NCBI RefSeq assembly: GCF_003315035.1
Contig: NZ_QNRE01000015.1
Span: 147,093 to 211,092 of the forward strand
Length of the DNA stretch: 64,000 nucleotides
Reading direction: 5' to 3'
DNA from: Nocardia puris
GTDB taxonomy: Bacteria > Actinomycetota > Actinomycetes > Mycobacteriales > Mycobacteriaceae
Position 1 is the first letter of the stretch; every line of letters starts with the position of its first letter. The position numbers and the translations under genes are program-made. Below the pieces are notes generated by a model. It saw nothing but the letters and a program-made list of their open reading frames with translations, searched no databases and was not told the DNA's origin. Below, in pieces: positions 26,505-34,828 of the stretch.

Positions 26505-27364
26505 CGCGGCCCGCCTTTCCACGCGCCGAAGTCCTCGATGGACATCACGTGTCGCGGTGGTGCCCAGAACTGTTCGACGACGCCGGGGATACGCACACGC
26601 CAATCCCCGTCCACCCAGACCATGGCCAGGCTCGACACGCTGTATCCACCGGCGCCGTCGCGAGTCGCGGTCTCCACGACCGCCAGCTCGCCGTCGTACC
26701 CGCCCATCAGTCGAACGCCGTCGGGCACGACGACGTAGCGGGCGGCATCGACGGTGCGGGCGCGCGCCAGCCGGTAGCGGTCCAGCAGCACCTCCACCAT
26801 GTCGGGCTCGCCGTAGAAGCGTTGCCGGACAACGCTTTCCCACTCGCCGTCCGGAGCGGCGAGAGCACGGGCGGTGGCATCGAGCCCGGCCAGCGCAGCG
26901 CCTTGCGGGGTGCGCGCGAATCCCGTCGCGACCCCGCCGCTGATCCGGGTGGGTCCGTCGGAGGCCGACACCGGCAACGCCGCGCCGTCCCAGCCGCGTT
27001 GCCATTGCAGACCGGTCGGCGCGGCGCGCAGGTAGGCGGGATCGGCCGGATCCACTCGACCGGCAGCGTCCTGGGCCAGCGCGACACCGGAATCTGCACC
27101 GGTGTCCTCGAGACGGACCCCGTAGCGGTCGACCGCCGGTGGTCTGCTCGCCGTCGACGAGAACGGCGCGACCCGCGAAGTCACCGATGGGGTACTCGAC
27201 GACGATGCCGACGGTGCCGGGGTGCTGGATGGTTCGCCCGGTGAGCGAACGACGATCACGAACACGGTGACGACGACGGCGACGATGAACGCGAACAACA
27301 CTGCCGCCAGCTGATATTCGCGGATCGGTCGCCGCCTGCTGCGGGAGCGCTGGTCTAGGGCCAC
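26501..27364 (-). CDS. Single-anchor VirB8/TcpC-like conjugation protein
   Basis: A basic N-terminus, one transmembrane segment (about residues 20-42), a Ser/Thr/Pro linker, then a domain with GLQWQRGWDGAALPVS and RISGGVATGFARTPQGAALA. It ends in SLAMVWVDGDWRVRIPG. The adjacent lipoprotein shares the same W..LP..GP.R..G.VA..F.R.P.GAA spacing, so the two are paralogues. The NTF2-like VirB8/TcpC role is inferred. GTG at 27364 is the only plausible start, 10 bases inside the previous gene. Confidence 0.7.
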   Translation of the reverse strand: MALDQRSRSRRRPIREYQLAAVLFAFIVAVVVTVFVIVVRSPGEPSSTPAPSASSSSTPSVTSRVAPFSSTASRPPAVDRYGVRLEDTGADSGVALAQDAAGRVDPADPAYLRAAPTGLQWQRGWDGAALPVSASDGPTRISGGVATGFARTPQGAALAGLDATARALAAPDGEWESVVRQRFYGEPDMVEVLLDRYRLARARTVDAARYVVVPDGVRLMGGYDGELAVVETATRDGAGGYSVSSLAMVWVDGDWRVRIPGVVEQFWAPPRHVMSIEDFGAWKGGPR

Positions 27365-28005
27365 GGCAGCACCACCATGTCCGGCGGTGCGGCCGCGGCC
27401 GTGGTCACCGTGTGGTAGCCGGGGATCTCGGGCAGCAGCAGACGCCATCCATCGGCCCGCCACACGACCTGAGCGCGGTGCACGGTGACCGACTCGTCCG
27501 GGTGGCGGCTGTAGATGTCGACCTCGGCCACGTCGAGGGTGTAGCGGGCGATGCGGTATCCGAGGATCCTGGGTGCGCCGGTGGCGGGTTCGGTGATGGA
27601 CACTTGTGCGCGCAGCACCGCCCAGCTGTCTCGCCCCGGCCCCTCCGCGAGCATCTGCTGCCCCACCGTCGCCCAGTCCCGGTCGTCGGCGACGGCGATC
27701 CGGACGTTGGCGTGGATGGCAGCCACGGCCGCGCCTGCGGGATTGCGGTCGAACTCGCTGGCCACCGCGCCTTCCACTCGGTGCGGTCCCTGATCGGTGA
27801 TCGGCAGCTCCACGCCCTGGTACGGCCGCCAGTGCACGCCGCTGGGGGGGCGGTCGGTCGCCCAGGTGGTGCTCGACGGTCCGGCGGTGCTCGGCTCGGG
27901 GTCGCTGGCACATCCCAGCAGCGCTGCCGCGGCGATCGGTCCGGTGAACGCCAGAACCGCGATCCTGCTCGCGCGTGGGATGCGTTGTGCTCGTGAGAGT
28001 TTCAT
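27355..28005 (-). CDS. Lipoprotein paralogue of the VirB8-like protein (216 aa)
   Basis: The signal sequence ends in a lipobox, ALLGC, so the mature N-terminus is likely lipidated. The mature part has GVHWRPYQGVELPI, HRVEGAVASEFDRNPAGAAVAA and VVWRADGWRLLLPEIPG, parallel to the single-anchor neighbour. This gives a surface-exposed, differently tethered copy of one domain. GGAGA lies 8 bases before ATG 28005. Confidence 0.75.
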   Translation of the reverse strand: MKLSRAQRIPRASRIAVLAFTGPIAAAALLGCASDPEPSTAGPSSTTWATDRPPSGVHWRPYQGVELPITDQGPHRVEGAVASEFDRNPAGAAVAAIHANVRIAVADDRDWATVGQQMLAEGPGRDSWAVLRAQVSITEPATGAPRILGYRIARYTLDVAEVDIYSRHPDESVTVHRAQVVWRADGWRLLLPEIPGYHTVTTAAAAPPDMVVLPWP

Positions 28006-28030
28006 GCAGATCGTCTCCGGTTTCGGTGTC

Positions 28031-28255
28031 CTAGGTCGCCAGGATCGCCACAGCGATGCCGCTGGCCGATCCGGCCAGTACCGCGGCGCTCAACGCGCCC
28101 ACGAGCCCTTCGATGGCCTCGTCCCGGTACATCCGGGCCACCAGCTGTCCCCCGACCCACATCACGCGCCCGATGCACAGCAGCCACACCAGCCACAGCA
28201 GGATGCCCAGCAGTTCGATCAGCGGCGCCCGCACGTCCTCGGGTAGGCGGGTCAT
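28031..28255 (-). CDS. Small membrane protein, 74 aa
   Basis: Two hydrophobic segments (LIELLGILLWLVWLLCIGRV and LVGALSAAVLAGSASGIAVA) joined by a charged loop. GGAG lies 7 bases before ATG 28255, and the start overlaps the upstream stop as ATGA. Probably a small inner-membrane component of the secretion system, but no family was recognised. Confidence 0.7.
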   Translation of the reverse strand: MTRLPEDVRAPLIELLGILLWLVWLLCIGRVMWVGGQLVARMYRDEAIEGLVGALSAAVLAGSASGIAVAILAT

Positions 28256-29013
28256 GGCCGGTCTCCGCGCCGGTCGGTGAGGTAGGCGACCTCGAGAGCG
28301 GTCAGGACGGTATGCATCACGCGGTCGGGGTGGCTGCCTTCGACCGCGTGCCCGCCGCCGGGGATGTCGATGTGGTCGGCCCACAGAGCCTCGGCGAATC
28401 GCGCGCCGTATCCGCCGTCGACGAGGCTGTCGCACACCACCCAGGTCGGGATCTCGCGCAGCTCGCCGAGGTCGGTGGCCGACGGCGGATCCTGGGGGGC
28501 CCCGGCCGGTGGAGCTGTCGCCGCGGGGTTCAGCAGCACGAGTCCCGCGACGGCGGCGGGGTTTTCGCGGCACCGCGCCGCCGCCCACCGCTGTGCCAGG
28601 GTGCACCGGGTACCGGTGGCCACGCACACGATCGCTCCTGTCGCGTAGGTGGCGGCGGTGTCGAGGTCGGTGGGGCTCGACGCGGTGGGCAGCGCGTGTT
28701 CTCTGGCGCGGTTACAGCCGGTGCCGGGGTCGTGGCGGTGGACGGTGATCTGGGCGATGCCGCCGCCGAGACGGCTGTGCAGTCGGCTGGTTACCGGGCG
28801 CCAGGATCGCCAGTCGCCACGTTCGAGGTAGATCACAGTCGCGGGCGCGTGCGCGGCTCCCCACCGATGCACGCAGACGACCTCACCCGACGCCGAGAGC
28901 GGACCGGCGCCTGAGGCGCCAGCGCAGGGGGCTGCGGGTGTGATCGCTTGCGGTACGGTCGATTCCGCCAGCGAGGGGTCGGCGTTGCGTTCAGGGCGTG
29001 GGGTGGTGGTCAT
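28252..29013 (-). CDS. Alpha/beta-hydrolase-like protein without a GxSxG serine (253 aa)
   Basis: The chain has the order of an alpha/beta hydrolase: VIYLERGDWRSWRPV (first strand and loop), VCVATGTRCTLAQRWAAAR where the nucleophile elbow should be, AGLVLLNPA, PTWVVCDSLVDGG, and GGGHAVEGSHP near the end. The elbow reads TGTRC and lacks the usual serine, although His and Asp candidates remain. It is probably a non-catalytic or altered relative. Both ends overlap neighbours by ATGA. Confidence 0.55.
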   Translation of the reverse strand: MTTTPRPERNADPSLAESTVPQAITPAAPCAGASGAGPLSASGEVVCVHRWGAAHAPATVIYLERGDWRSWRPVTSRLHSRLGGGIAQITVHRHDPGTGCNRAREHALPTASSPTDLDTAATYATGAIVCVATGTRCTLAQRWAAARCRENPAAVAGLVLLNPAATAPPAGAPQDPPSATDLGELREIPTWVVCDSLVDGGYGARFAEALWADHIDIPGGGHAVEGSHPDRVMHTVLTALEVAYLTDRRGDRP

Positions 29014-29333
29014 GAGGTCGCCACCACTTCGCCCATGATGCGCGCCGCCATCGTCGCGGCGACCCCGCCGATAATGGCGGCCCCCACAATTTTCGGGCTT
29101 TCCAGGGCGCCGCCGTGGAATTTCTCCCATCCGAACCGGCCGCCGCCGTAGATGATGGCCGCGATGCCGGCCAGGTTGACCAGGAACCGGAGCCAGTTCA
29201 CGACCAGGATCAGCTTGTCCGATCCCGGCGGGGATACCGGGACGATCTGGCCGGGGTCGATGTCGTCCGGTGCTTGGGCGAGCAGGGTCAGCGTCTCGCT
29301 CGCCGCACTGGCCACCATGGTTGTCACTGTCAT
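29010..29333 (-). CDS. VirB2/TrbC-like pilin candidate (107 aa)
   Basis: Small protein with an N-terminal hydrophobic/Ala-rich stretch, a linker, and two membrane segments (ILVVNWLRFLVNLAGIAAII and IVGAAIIGGVAATMAARI) split by a short basic loop. Size, topology and position in the secretion cluster fit a pilin-like subunit. No sequence signature proves it. Overlaps both neighbours by ATGA. Confidence 0.6.
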   Translation of the reverse strand: MTVTTMVASAASETLTLLAQAPDDIDPGQIVPVSPPGSDKLILVVNWLRFLVNLAGIAAIIYGGGRFGWEKFHGGALESPKIVGAAIIGGVAATMAARIMGEVVATS

Positions 29334-29986
29334 GACGGACTCTCCGAAATATGCTGTTGTGCAGAGGATTTGCGTGAGTGGGCCAGCCGGTCGACGATGT
29401 CGGCGCCGGCGCGTCCGACATCGGCGGGGACTGCGGCGCGCAGACTCGCCCGCCGGCGTGGGGGTGGGGGGTCGCCGGGGCGGAATTGGGCCAGTTCGTG
29501 TGGTTCCAGGGCGAGGTGGTCGTGCCAGCCGATGTCGTAGACGCACTCGGCCAGCTCGGTCACCGTGGCGCGGTATCGGCGGACCGGCGCGGGCACCCGG
29601 CCGGGGCGCAGTGGCATCAGGACCAGGCCGATGACCACGACACCGTCGGGGGCCAGTCCCGCGTGCCACTCCCGCAGCCGGTCGGCCGCGGCGATCATTC
29701 CGGCCATGCACACCCGGGCCACGATGATCACCCGCTGGGTGGTGCGCGCGGAGCCGGGCCAGCTCAGACCGGCGTCGGCGGCCGGTGCCCACCAGCGCGC
29801 CAGGGTGGTGGCGCCGGCGCCGCCGTGCGCGCCCATCACCGCCCACAGCGGCGGGTAGGCCCCGGTGGTCGGCAGTGGTTCCTCTCGTACCGCGGCCCGG
29901 CGCGTCGGCGGTGGCGGTTCGATGTCGAGGTCGGTATGCGGGATCGGTCCGCGATGTGTGCTCACCAGATGCAGCGCGGCACTCAT
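29330..29986 (-). CDS. ParA/MinD-like P-loop remnant protein (218 aa)
   Basis: After a Pro-rich N-terminus comes AVMGAHGGAGATTLARWW, a glycine-rich loop like the deviant Walker A of ParA/MinD-type proteins but without the signature lysine. Strands RVIIVARV and VVVIGLVLMPL follow. A Pro/Arg-rich tail completes it. Similar proteins occur in actinobacterial conjugation clusters; a role in positioning or regulating the machinery is inferred. Nucleotide binding is doubtful. Confidence 0.5.
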   Translation of the reverse strand: MSAALHLVSTHRGPIPHTDLDIEPPPPTRRAAVREEPLPTTGAYPPLWAVMGAHGGAGATTLARWWAPAADAGLSWPGSARTTQRVIIVARVCMAGMIAAADRLREWHAGLAPDGVVVIGLVLMPLRPGRVPAPVRRYRATVTELAECVYDIGWHDHLALEPHELAQFRPGDPPPPRRRASLRAAVPADVGRAGADIVDRLAHSRKSSAQQHISESPS

Positions 29987-29993
29987 GTCTGGC

Positions 29994-30710
29994 TCACCGC
30001 CCCTGGATATTGGTGATCAGGGTCCGCCGCGCCGCGTCGTCGGCGCGGCCGTTGACCAGTTGCAGGTAGTCGGCTCGCCGCCCATCGGGACGCAGTTCGA
30101 CGAGGTGGACTTCGGCGGCGGTCGAGGTGATCGGTGTGATCCCGACGCAGTGCTCGGTTCCGGTGGGCACCGCGGTGATCGCCGCGGCCAGCGCGGCCGG
30201 GTCCAGTCCGGCCTCGGGCGCGACGACCGCCAGCGCCGCCGCCGTGTCGCGGCGCGCGTAGTAGGCGTATTGGAACGCCGCGATCGCGGCGGTCAGATCG
30301 GTTCCGTCGCTGTCGCTGTCGGTGACGGTCGCGTCCTCGACCCCGAGGCAGGCCGCCGGTTCGGCTACCACAGGGGCGCTGGTGGACGGTGCTGTCGGGT
30401 CAGCAGTCTCCACGGCCGGTCCGGTGGAGACCTCAGGGCCGGATGCGGTCGCGCTCAGGGCCGCGACGGTCGCCGCGGCCACCACCAGGACCGCGCACAC
30501 CATGCCCGCGACGGCGGCCACCCGGCGCCCGGGCCGCAGATGTGACGATGTGGCCGCGGCTCGCGCAGGCAGGGTAGGGGTGATCGAGCGGGCGGTGGTG
30601 ACCCACTGCCAGGCCTCGTCGTCCGAGCCGCGATCGCCGGGCGCGGTCGTCGGCGGAGCCGGATGTTCGGTTCCGGCGAGCCATTGCCAGCCCTGCTCGT
30701 CGTCGCTCAT
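29994..30710 (-). CDS. Single-anchor membrane protein with NTF2-like exterior domain (238 aa)
   Basis: A cytoplasmic N-terminus with two related segments (GWQWLAG and AWQWVTT), then a transmembrane segment (about residues 64-88) and a Ser/Thr/Pro linker. The exterior domain has AIAAFQYAYYARRD..AALAVVAPEAGLDP and AEVHLVELRPDGRRADYLQLV. The last part looks NTF2-like. The duplicated W-containing segments may bind a cytoplasmic partner. Function unknown. Confidence 0.65.
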   Translation of the reverse strand: MSDDEQGWQWLAGTEHPAPPTTAPGDRGSDDEAWQWVTTARSITPTLPARAAATSSHLRPGRRVAAVAGMVCAVLVVAAATVAALSATASGPEVSTGPAVETADPTAPSTSAPVVAEPAACLGVEDATVTDSDSDGTDLTAAIAAFQYAYYARRDTAAALAVVAPEAGLDPAALAAAITAVPTGTEHCVGITPITSTAAEVHLVELRPDGRRADYLQLVNGRADDAARRTLITNIQGR

Positions 30711-30838
30711 GTGCTGTCACCTCCTTCGTGTGTGGTCAGATGGGTTGGGGCCCTTCGGGTGACGCGTCAGGGACGAGGTCAGCCAGCACAGCAAGGGGTA
30801 AGGGTGTGCCGACAGATGGCGCGCGCCACCCGAAGGGG

Positions 30839-32461
30839 TCACGGTCCGGCGGTGCCGGAGGGGACGGTTGTCCCCGCCGGTGGCACGCCGGATGGTTTCG
30901 GTGCGCTCGTAGGCGCGGTCGTCCCCGGGTCGGGACGAGCGGGTGTCGTCGTGCTGTCGCTCGGCTCGGTGGGCGCGGCGCCCGGTGTGGAGACCGAGGG
31001 TCGGGTCGTGGCCGAGGGCCGGGTGGTGGGTTTTGGCGTCGCGGTGGTGGGGGTGCTGGCGGCGAGGTCGTCGGTGGCGGCGCGCAGCCAGCGGGTCACC
31101 GTGGCCAGGGTGGAGTCCCCGGCAGGGGTTGCCGGGGTGCGGCGGTAGGCGCCGGTGCGGCCTGTCGTGTCGCTGTAGCGGGCGGCCCCGGCGAGTTGGT
31201 AGAGCTCGTCTGGATCGGTGACGGTGCTGGTGATCGCGGTGAACGCCTGGTTGATCCAGCGCGAGGCGGTCTGTGGTGGCACCAGTTCGGCGACGGCGCC
31301 GGCCAGTTTCATCCCCAGCGCGGCGAGGGCCGCCCAGGGGCTGGTCATGCCGACGGTGGCCAGTTCGGCGACGGTGGCCGGGGTGAACACCTTGCGTGCC
31401 ACCGCGATCACCGCGTGGATGCCGATGCCGCCGAGTTTGAGCAGCGCCGCGATCGCGTCGTGCCCGTCCGGGGCGGGAGCATCCGGCGCGGAGGCCTCCA
31501 CCAGCCGCTGCCCGAGGCTGGCTTGGGGGCGGTAGGACAGGGTGTCCAGGGTGGTGCCGTGCAGGTCCTCGTTGATCACCGTGGTCGCGGTACGAAACGC
31601 GGTCCTGGTCAGCGCTTGTGCGATGGTGCCGATGGCGGCGATCGGATCGCCCAGACTCGAGCGTGCCGCCAGGTTGGCGACGGTGGCGGCCAGTGGGGAG
31701 TCCGCGGGGGTGTCGCACGTCGCGTCCCCCGCCGCGCACCAGTCGGCGACTCGGCCGGTCAACGCGCCGTACTCGGTGGGGGCCGCCGACTCGGAGTGCG
31801 CGGTGATCCCCCCTCCGGCCGGGGCGGATGCCAGGACCTCGACGGCGCCGACATGGGCACCGTCGGTGCCCGGCACCGCGTCGGGCGTGCGTGCGCCCGG
31901 CCGTCCGGGGAGCACCGGGGTGCCCGGCGCACGGTTCGGGTTGGCCAGCAACGCGATCGCCGCGATCCGGTCAGCGGGGATGCGGGAGTTTCCCGCGCCG
32001 ATGTCGCGGGCCCACCACTGCACCGGGACGGCGCCGTGGGCGTATCCCACCGCGGCCAGCCGGGTCTCGGGGCAGCGCTGCAGGATCCCAATCGCCGTCT
32101 GCTCCAGCCGCTCCCGCGCGGCTGCGGTGGCCTGGGCATAGGGTGCCCGCGTGCCGTCCTCGTCATAGCCGTAGGGCAGATAGGTCCGCGCCACCCGCTC
32201 ACCGCCGGCGGCGAGAGGACCGAGAACCACCCCGAGGACGCCGGTGTCCACCCCGACCGCGGCCTCACGCGAGGATTCGTCGGTGCCCTGCACCCCGATC
32301 ACGGACAGGACCGGGCACGTAGCGCCCAGCGGCGCCACAACGCCCGGCGCCGCGCTCGCGTTGGCGGCCGCCCCCACCAGCGTCGCCGCGGCCAGGATCG
32401 CCGCCACCGCACGCAGCAAGAGAGTGGCGACTCTCGCTGGATGAATCATTGTGTCGTGCAT
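30839..32461 (-). CDS. Cutinase-like secreted protein with Ala in place of catalytic Ser
   Basis: Signal peptide, then a cutinase-type domain: CPVLSVIGVQGTDES, IGILQRCPETRLAAVGYAHG, IALLANPNR and ADWCAAGDATCD. The nucleophile elbow is GYAHG, so the catalytic serine of the usual GYSQG is alanine (GCC). A helical region and a long Pro/Thr/Ser C-terminal tail follow. The same domain in the gene at 33587-34828 keeps GHSQG. ATG 32461 is chosen; 32449 is possible. Confidence 0.75.
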   Translation of the reverse strand: MHDTMIHPARVATLLLRAVAAILAAATLVGAAANASAAPGVVAPLGATCPVLSVIGVQGTDESSREAAVGVDTGVLGVVLGPLAAGGERVARTYLPYGYDEDGTRAPYAQATAAARERLEQTAIGILQRCPETRLAAVGYAHGAVPVQWWARDIGAGNSRIPADRIAAIALLANPNRAPGTPVLPGRPGARTPDAVPGTDGAHVGAVEVLASAPAGGGITAHSESAAPTEYGALTGRVADWCAAGDATCDTPADSPLAATVANLAARSSLGDPIAAIGTIAQALTRTAFRTATTVINEDLHGTTLDTLSYRPQASLGQRLVEASAPDAPAPDGHDAIAALLKLGGIGIHAVIAVARKVFTPATVAELATVGMTSPWAALAALGMKLAGAVAELVPPQTASRWINQAFTAITSTVTDPDELYQLAGAARYSDTTGRTGAYRRTPATPAGDSTLATVTRWLRAATDDLAASTPTTATPKPTTRPSATTRPSVSTPGAAPTEPSDSTTTPARPDPGTTAPTSAPKPSGVPPAGTTVPSGTAGP

Positions 32462-32495
32462 CGCTTTTCGTGTCTTTCGCGTCGTGCGGGGCGGT

Positions 32496-33590
32496 TCAGG
32501 TGCTCGTGGGTGCCTGATGCAGGAATCGATCCAGGTGGGCCAGCGCCTCGGCGCGGCCGAGGACGGCGGCGCGGCCGTGGCCGCTCGGGTACTCCCGCCA
32601 TATCGGCTCAACACCGCGCATCCGGTAGGCGCGCACCAGGCCGCGGGCTTGATCGGCCGGCACCACCTGGTCGTCGACGCCGTGGTAGAGATGCACCGGC
32701 ACGCGCGGGAGTTCCTCGCGCGCCATCCGTTCGGAGGCCAGCACGAATCCCCACATCTGGTCGGTCCACGGGTCGCCGCTGATGCACCAATACGACAGCG
32801 GCGCAGCGAATTTCGCGCGGATCTCCTCGACGCTCAGGACAGCGGCGTCCTCGAAGGCGCTGTAGCCGGGCGCCGAGAGCACATGGCGCAGCGGGATGTG
32901 GCTGTAGGCGCGCGACAGGCCGATCATGGCCGCGACCGCCAGTCCCGACCACGGGCCCTGGGAGTGCGAGCGGGCCAGTGCGGCCAGATCGGCCACCACC
33001 GCGCCCGCGGCGATCCCGCGCAGGTCGATCTCAGGGGCGTAGCGCGGCTGGTGTTCGGCCACCGCCACCGCGGTGCGGCCACCGTCGGCGTAACCCCAGG
33101 CAAGCGCGGGCAGCGCCGGCCAGGCGACGTCGGGGAGGCGTTCCAGCGTTCGCACCGCGTCCAGCGCGGCGCGTGCGCCGGACAGGCGCGCCGGGAACCG
33201 GGCGGGCCCGAGCCCGCGTAACCCCATGCCGTGCCCGTCGGGCACGACCACGACCCAGCCGCGTACCAGTGCCGCGCCGATCTCCTCCGTGCTGGCCGAG
33301 GTGCCCGCCGCCAGCCGCTGCGACGGCGCATTGCCGGCGCCGCCCAGGCCGTGGAACGGTGGGAGGTATACCAGTGCGGCGGAGGGGGATTCGGTGTGCT
33401 CGGGGGCGATCACGATGGCCGACGCCGCGATCGGTGCGTTGAACGCGCTGCGGGAGGCGTAGACGATCTGCCAGGCCTGCCCGGCCGCGCCGTCGAGCTG
33501 CGGGACCCCGACCCGTCGCCGGCGCAGGACACTGCCCGGCGGTGTGACCGTGTCCACGATCAGTCCCTGGTAGAACAGGTCGACGCTCAT
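32496..33590 (-). CDS. LIP-type lipase family protein with Ala in place of catalytic Ser
   Basis: Resembles secretory lipases (LIP family): VYASRSAFNAPIAASAIVIA, LVYLPPFHGLGGAGNAPSQR, VVVPDGHGMGLRGLG and VHLYHGVDDQVVPADQAR (acid), with GHGRAA as the His region. The elbow is WGYADGG, where active members have a GYSxGG. Asp and His survive but the nucleophile is Ala (GCC). No signal peptide is evident. The start overlaps the cutinase stop as ATGA. Confidence 0.75.
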   Translation of the reverse strand: MSVDLFYQGLIVDTVTPPGSVLRRRRVGVPQLDGAAGQAWQIVYASRSAFNAPIAASAIVIAPEHTESPSAALVYLPPFHGLGGAGNAPSQRLAAGTSASTEEIGAALVRGWVVVVPDGHGMGLRGLGPARFPARLSGARAALDAVRTLERLPDVAWPALPALAWGYADGGRTAVAVAEHQPRYAPEIDLRGIAAGAVVADLAALARSHSQGPWSGLAVAAMIGLSRAYSHIPLRHVLSAPGYSAFEDAAVLSVEEIRAKFAAPLSYWCISGDPWTDQMWGFVLASERMAREELPRVPVHLYHGVDDQVVPADQARGLVRAYRMRGVEPIWREYPSGHGRAAVLGRAEALAHLDRFLHQAPTST

Positions 33591-34828
33591 CGCCCGGCTC
33601 CCGACGCGTCGGTAGCCAGCGCGATCAGCCACGCGATACCCGAGTCCAGTTGCCCGTGCGCGGCGTAGTTGTTGTGCCTGGCGACGGTGTCGAGGTAGCG
33701 GGCCCAGACCAGCGGATTGACCAGGTCGGCGTTGTCCGCGGTGAACACCGACCAGGCGGCGGCGAGCTGGCCGACGAGTTTGCCCAGTTCGAGGGGATTC
33801 GCCGCGATCGTCGCGGTGATGTGGCCCCATCGTGCCGCCGCCACACCGGGGTCGGTCGCCGTCGTGCGTGGGTCGGCGGACTCGATGAGTCGCTGCGCCA
33901 GTGTCGCCGTCGGCGCGTAGTCCACGACGGCGGGACCGACGTGGAAGTCGTTGGCCACGATCGTGTTCCACGCCCTGCCGAACGCGCCGGACAGCCCGGC
34001 GTTGATCGAGGTGAGCGCGGCCAGCGGGTTGGTCAGGTCGGCTTGGGCGCCGATGATCGCGGCGAATCGCAGCAGTGCGGCGCGCTCCGGCGCCGAGCAG
34101 GCCAGGTCTCCGTCGGTGCAGATATCGGCGACTCGACCGGTCAGCGCGCCGTAGTCGGCGGCCCCGGCGATCCCGCCACCCGCGGCCGCGGGGTTGGCGA
34201 TCCGCACTCCGGCCACGGCCGCGCCGCTGGTCCCCGGCGCCGGGTCGGGCGTGAGCTGGCCGGGGCGCCCGGCAAGCACCGAAGCCCCCTGTACTCGATC
34301 GGGGTTCGAGTACAGCGCGATACCGGCGATCTTGTCGGCCGAAACCGGTCCCACACCGGCGCCGACGTCGCGTGCAAATCCTGAAACTGCCTGCGCACCT
34401 TGGGAATGTCCGGCAGCAGCGATCATCGTCGACGGGCATGTGGCGGATATCTCGACCACCGCGGCGTCCAGTTTGCGGCGGGCGTCGGTGACCGTGACGA
34501 CGTAGGGGTCGGCTGCGCCACCCGGGACGATCCCGCCGAAGCCCGCACCGTAGGCGATGTAGCTGCGCTGCATCAGATGGGGCACTGCGGTGACCGCCGG
34601 GCCGATCAGCGCGCCCATCACTCCGATGTCGACGAGCGGGTCGGCGTTCGGCGAGCTCTGGCCGGTGCCCTGCACGCCCAGCACATACAGTGCCGGGCAG
34701 CCCGGTCCGATCGGCACCGACGACGCCGGCGGCGCGCCGATGCCGGCGCTGGCGGCCGCGCTGAGGCAGACCGTGGCGGTGACCGCGGCGATGTGCACGC
34801 CACGGCCGGCCCGGGTGGTCGCCGTCAT
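33587..34828 (-). CDS. Cutinase family secreted esterase (nucleophile intact)
   Basis: Signal peptide ending around residue 28, then CPALYVLGVQGTGQSSPNAD, IAAAGHSQGAQAVSGFARD (GxSxG intact), IALYSNPDR and ADICTDGDLACSA. These are standard cutinase landmarks. A C-terminal helical extension of about 150 residues follows. In mycolate-bearing actinomycetes such enzymes act on cell-envelope or host esters. Here it may modify the envelope during mating (inference). Confidence 0.8.
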   Translation of the reverse strand: MTATTRAGRGVHIAAVTATVCLSAAASAGIGAPPASSVPIGPGCPALYVLGVQGTGQSSPNADPLVDIGVMGALIGPAVTAVPHLMQRSYIAYGAGFGGIVPGGAADPYVVTVTDARRKLDAAVVEISATCPSTMIAAAGHSQGAQAVSGFARDVGAGVGPVSADKIAGIALYSNPDRVQGASVLAGRPGQLTPDPAPGTSGAAVAGVRIANPAAAGGGIAGAADYGALTGRVADICTDGDLACSAPERAALLRFAAIIGAQADLTNPLAALTSINAGLSGAFGRAWNTIVANDFHVGPAVVDYAPTATLAQRLIESADPRTTATDPGVAAARWGHITATIAANPLELGKLVGQLAAAWSVFTADNADLVNPLVWARYLDTVARHNNYAAHGQLDSGIAWLIALATDASGAGR

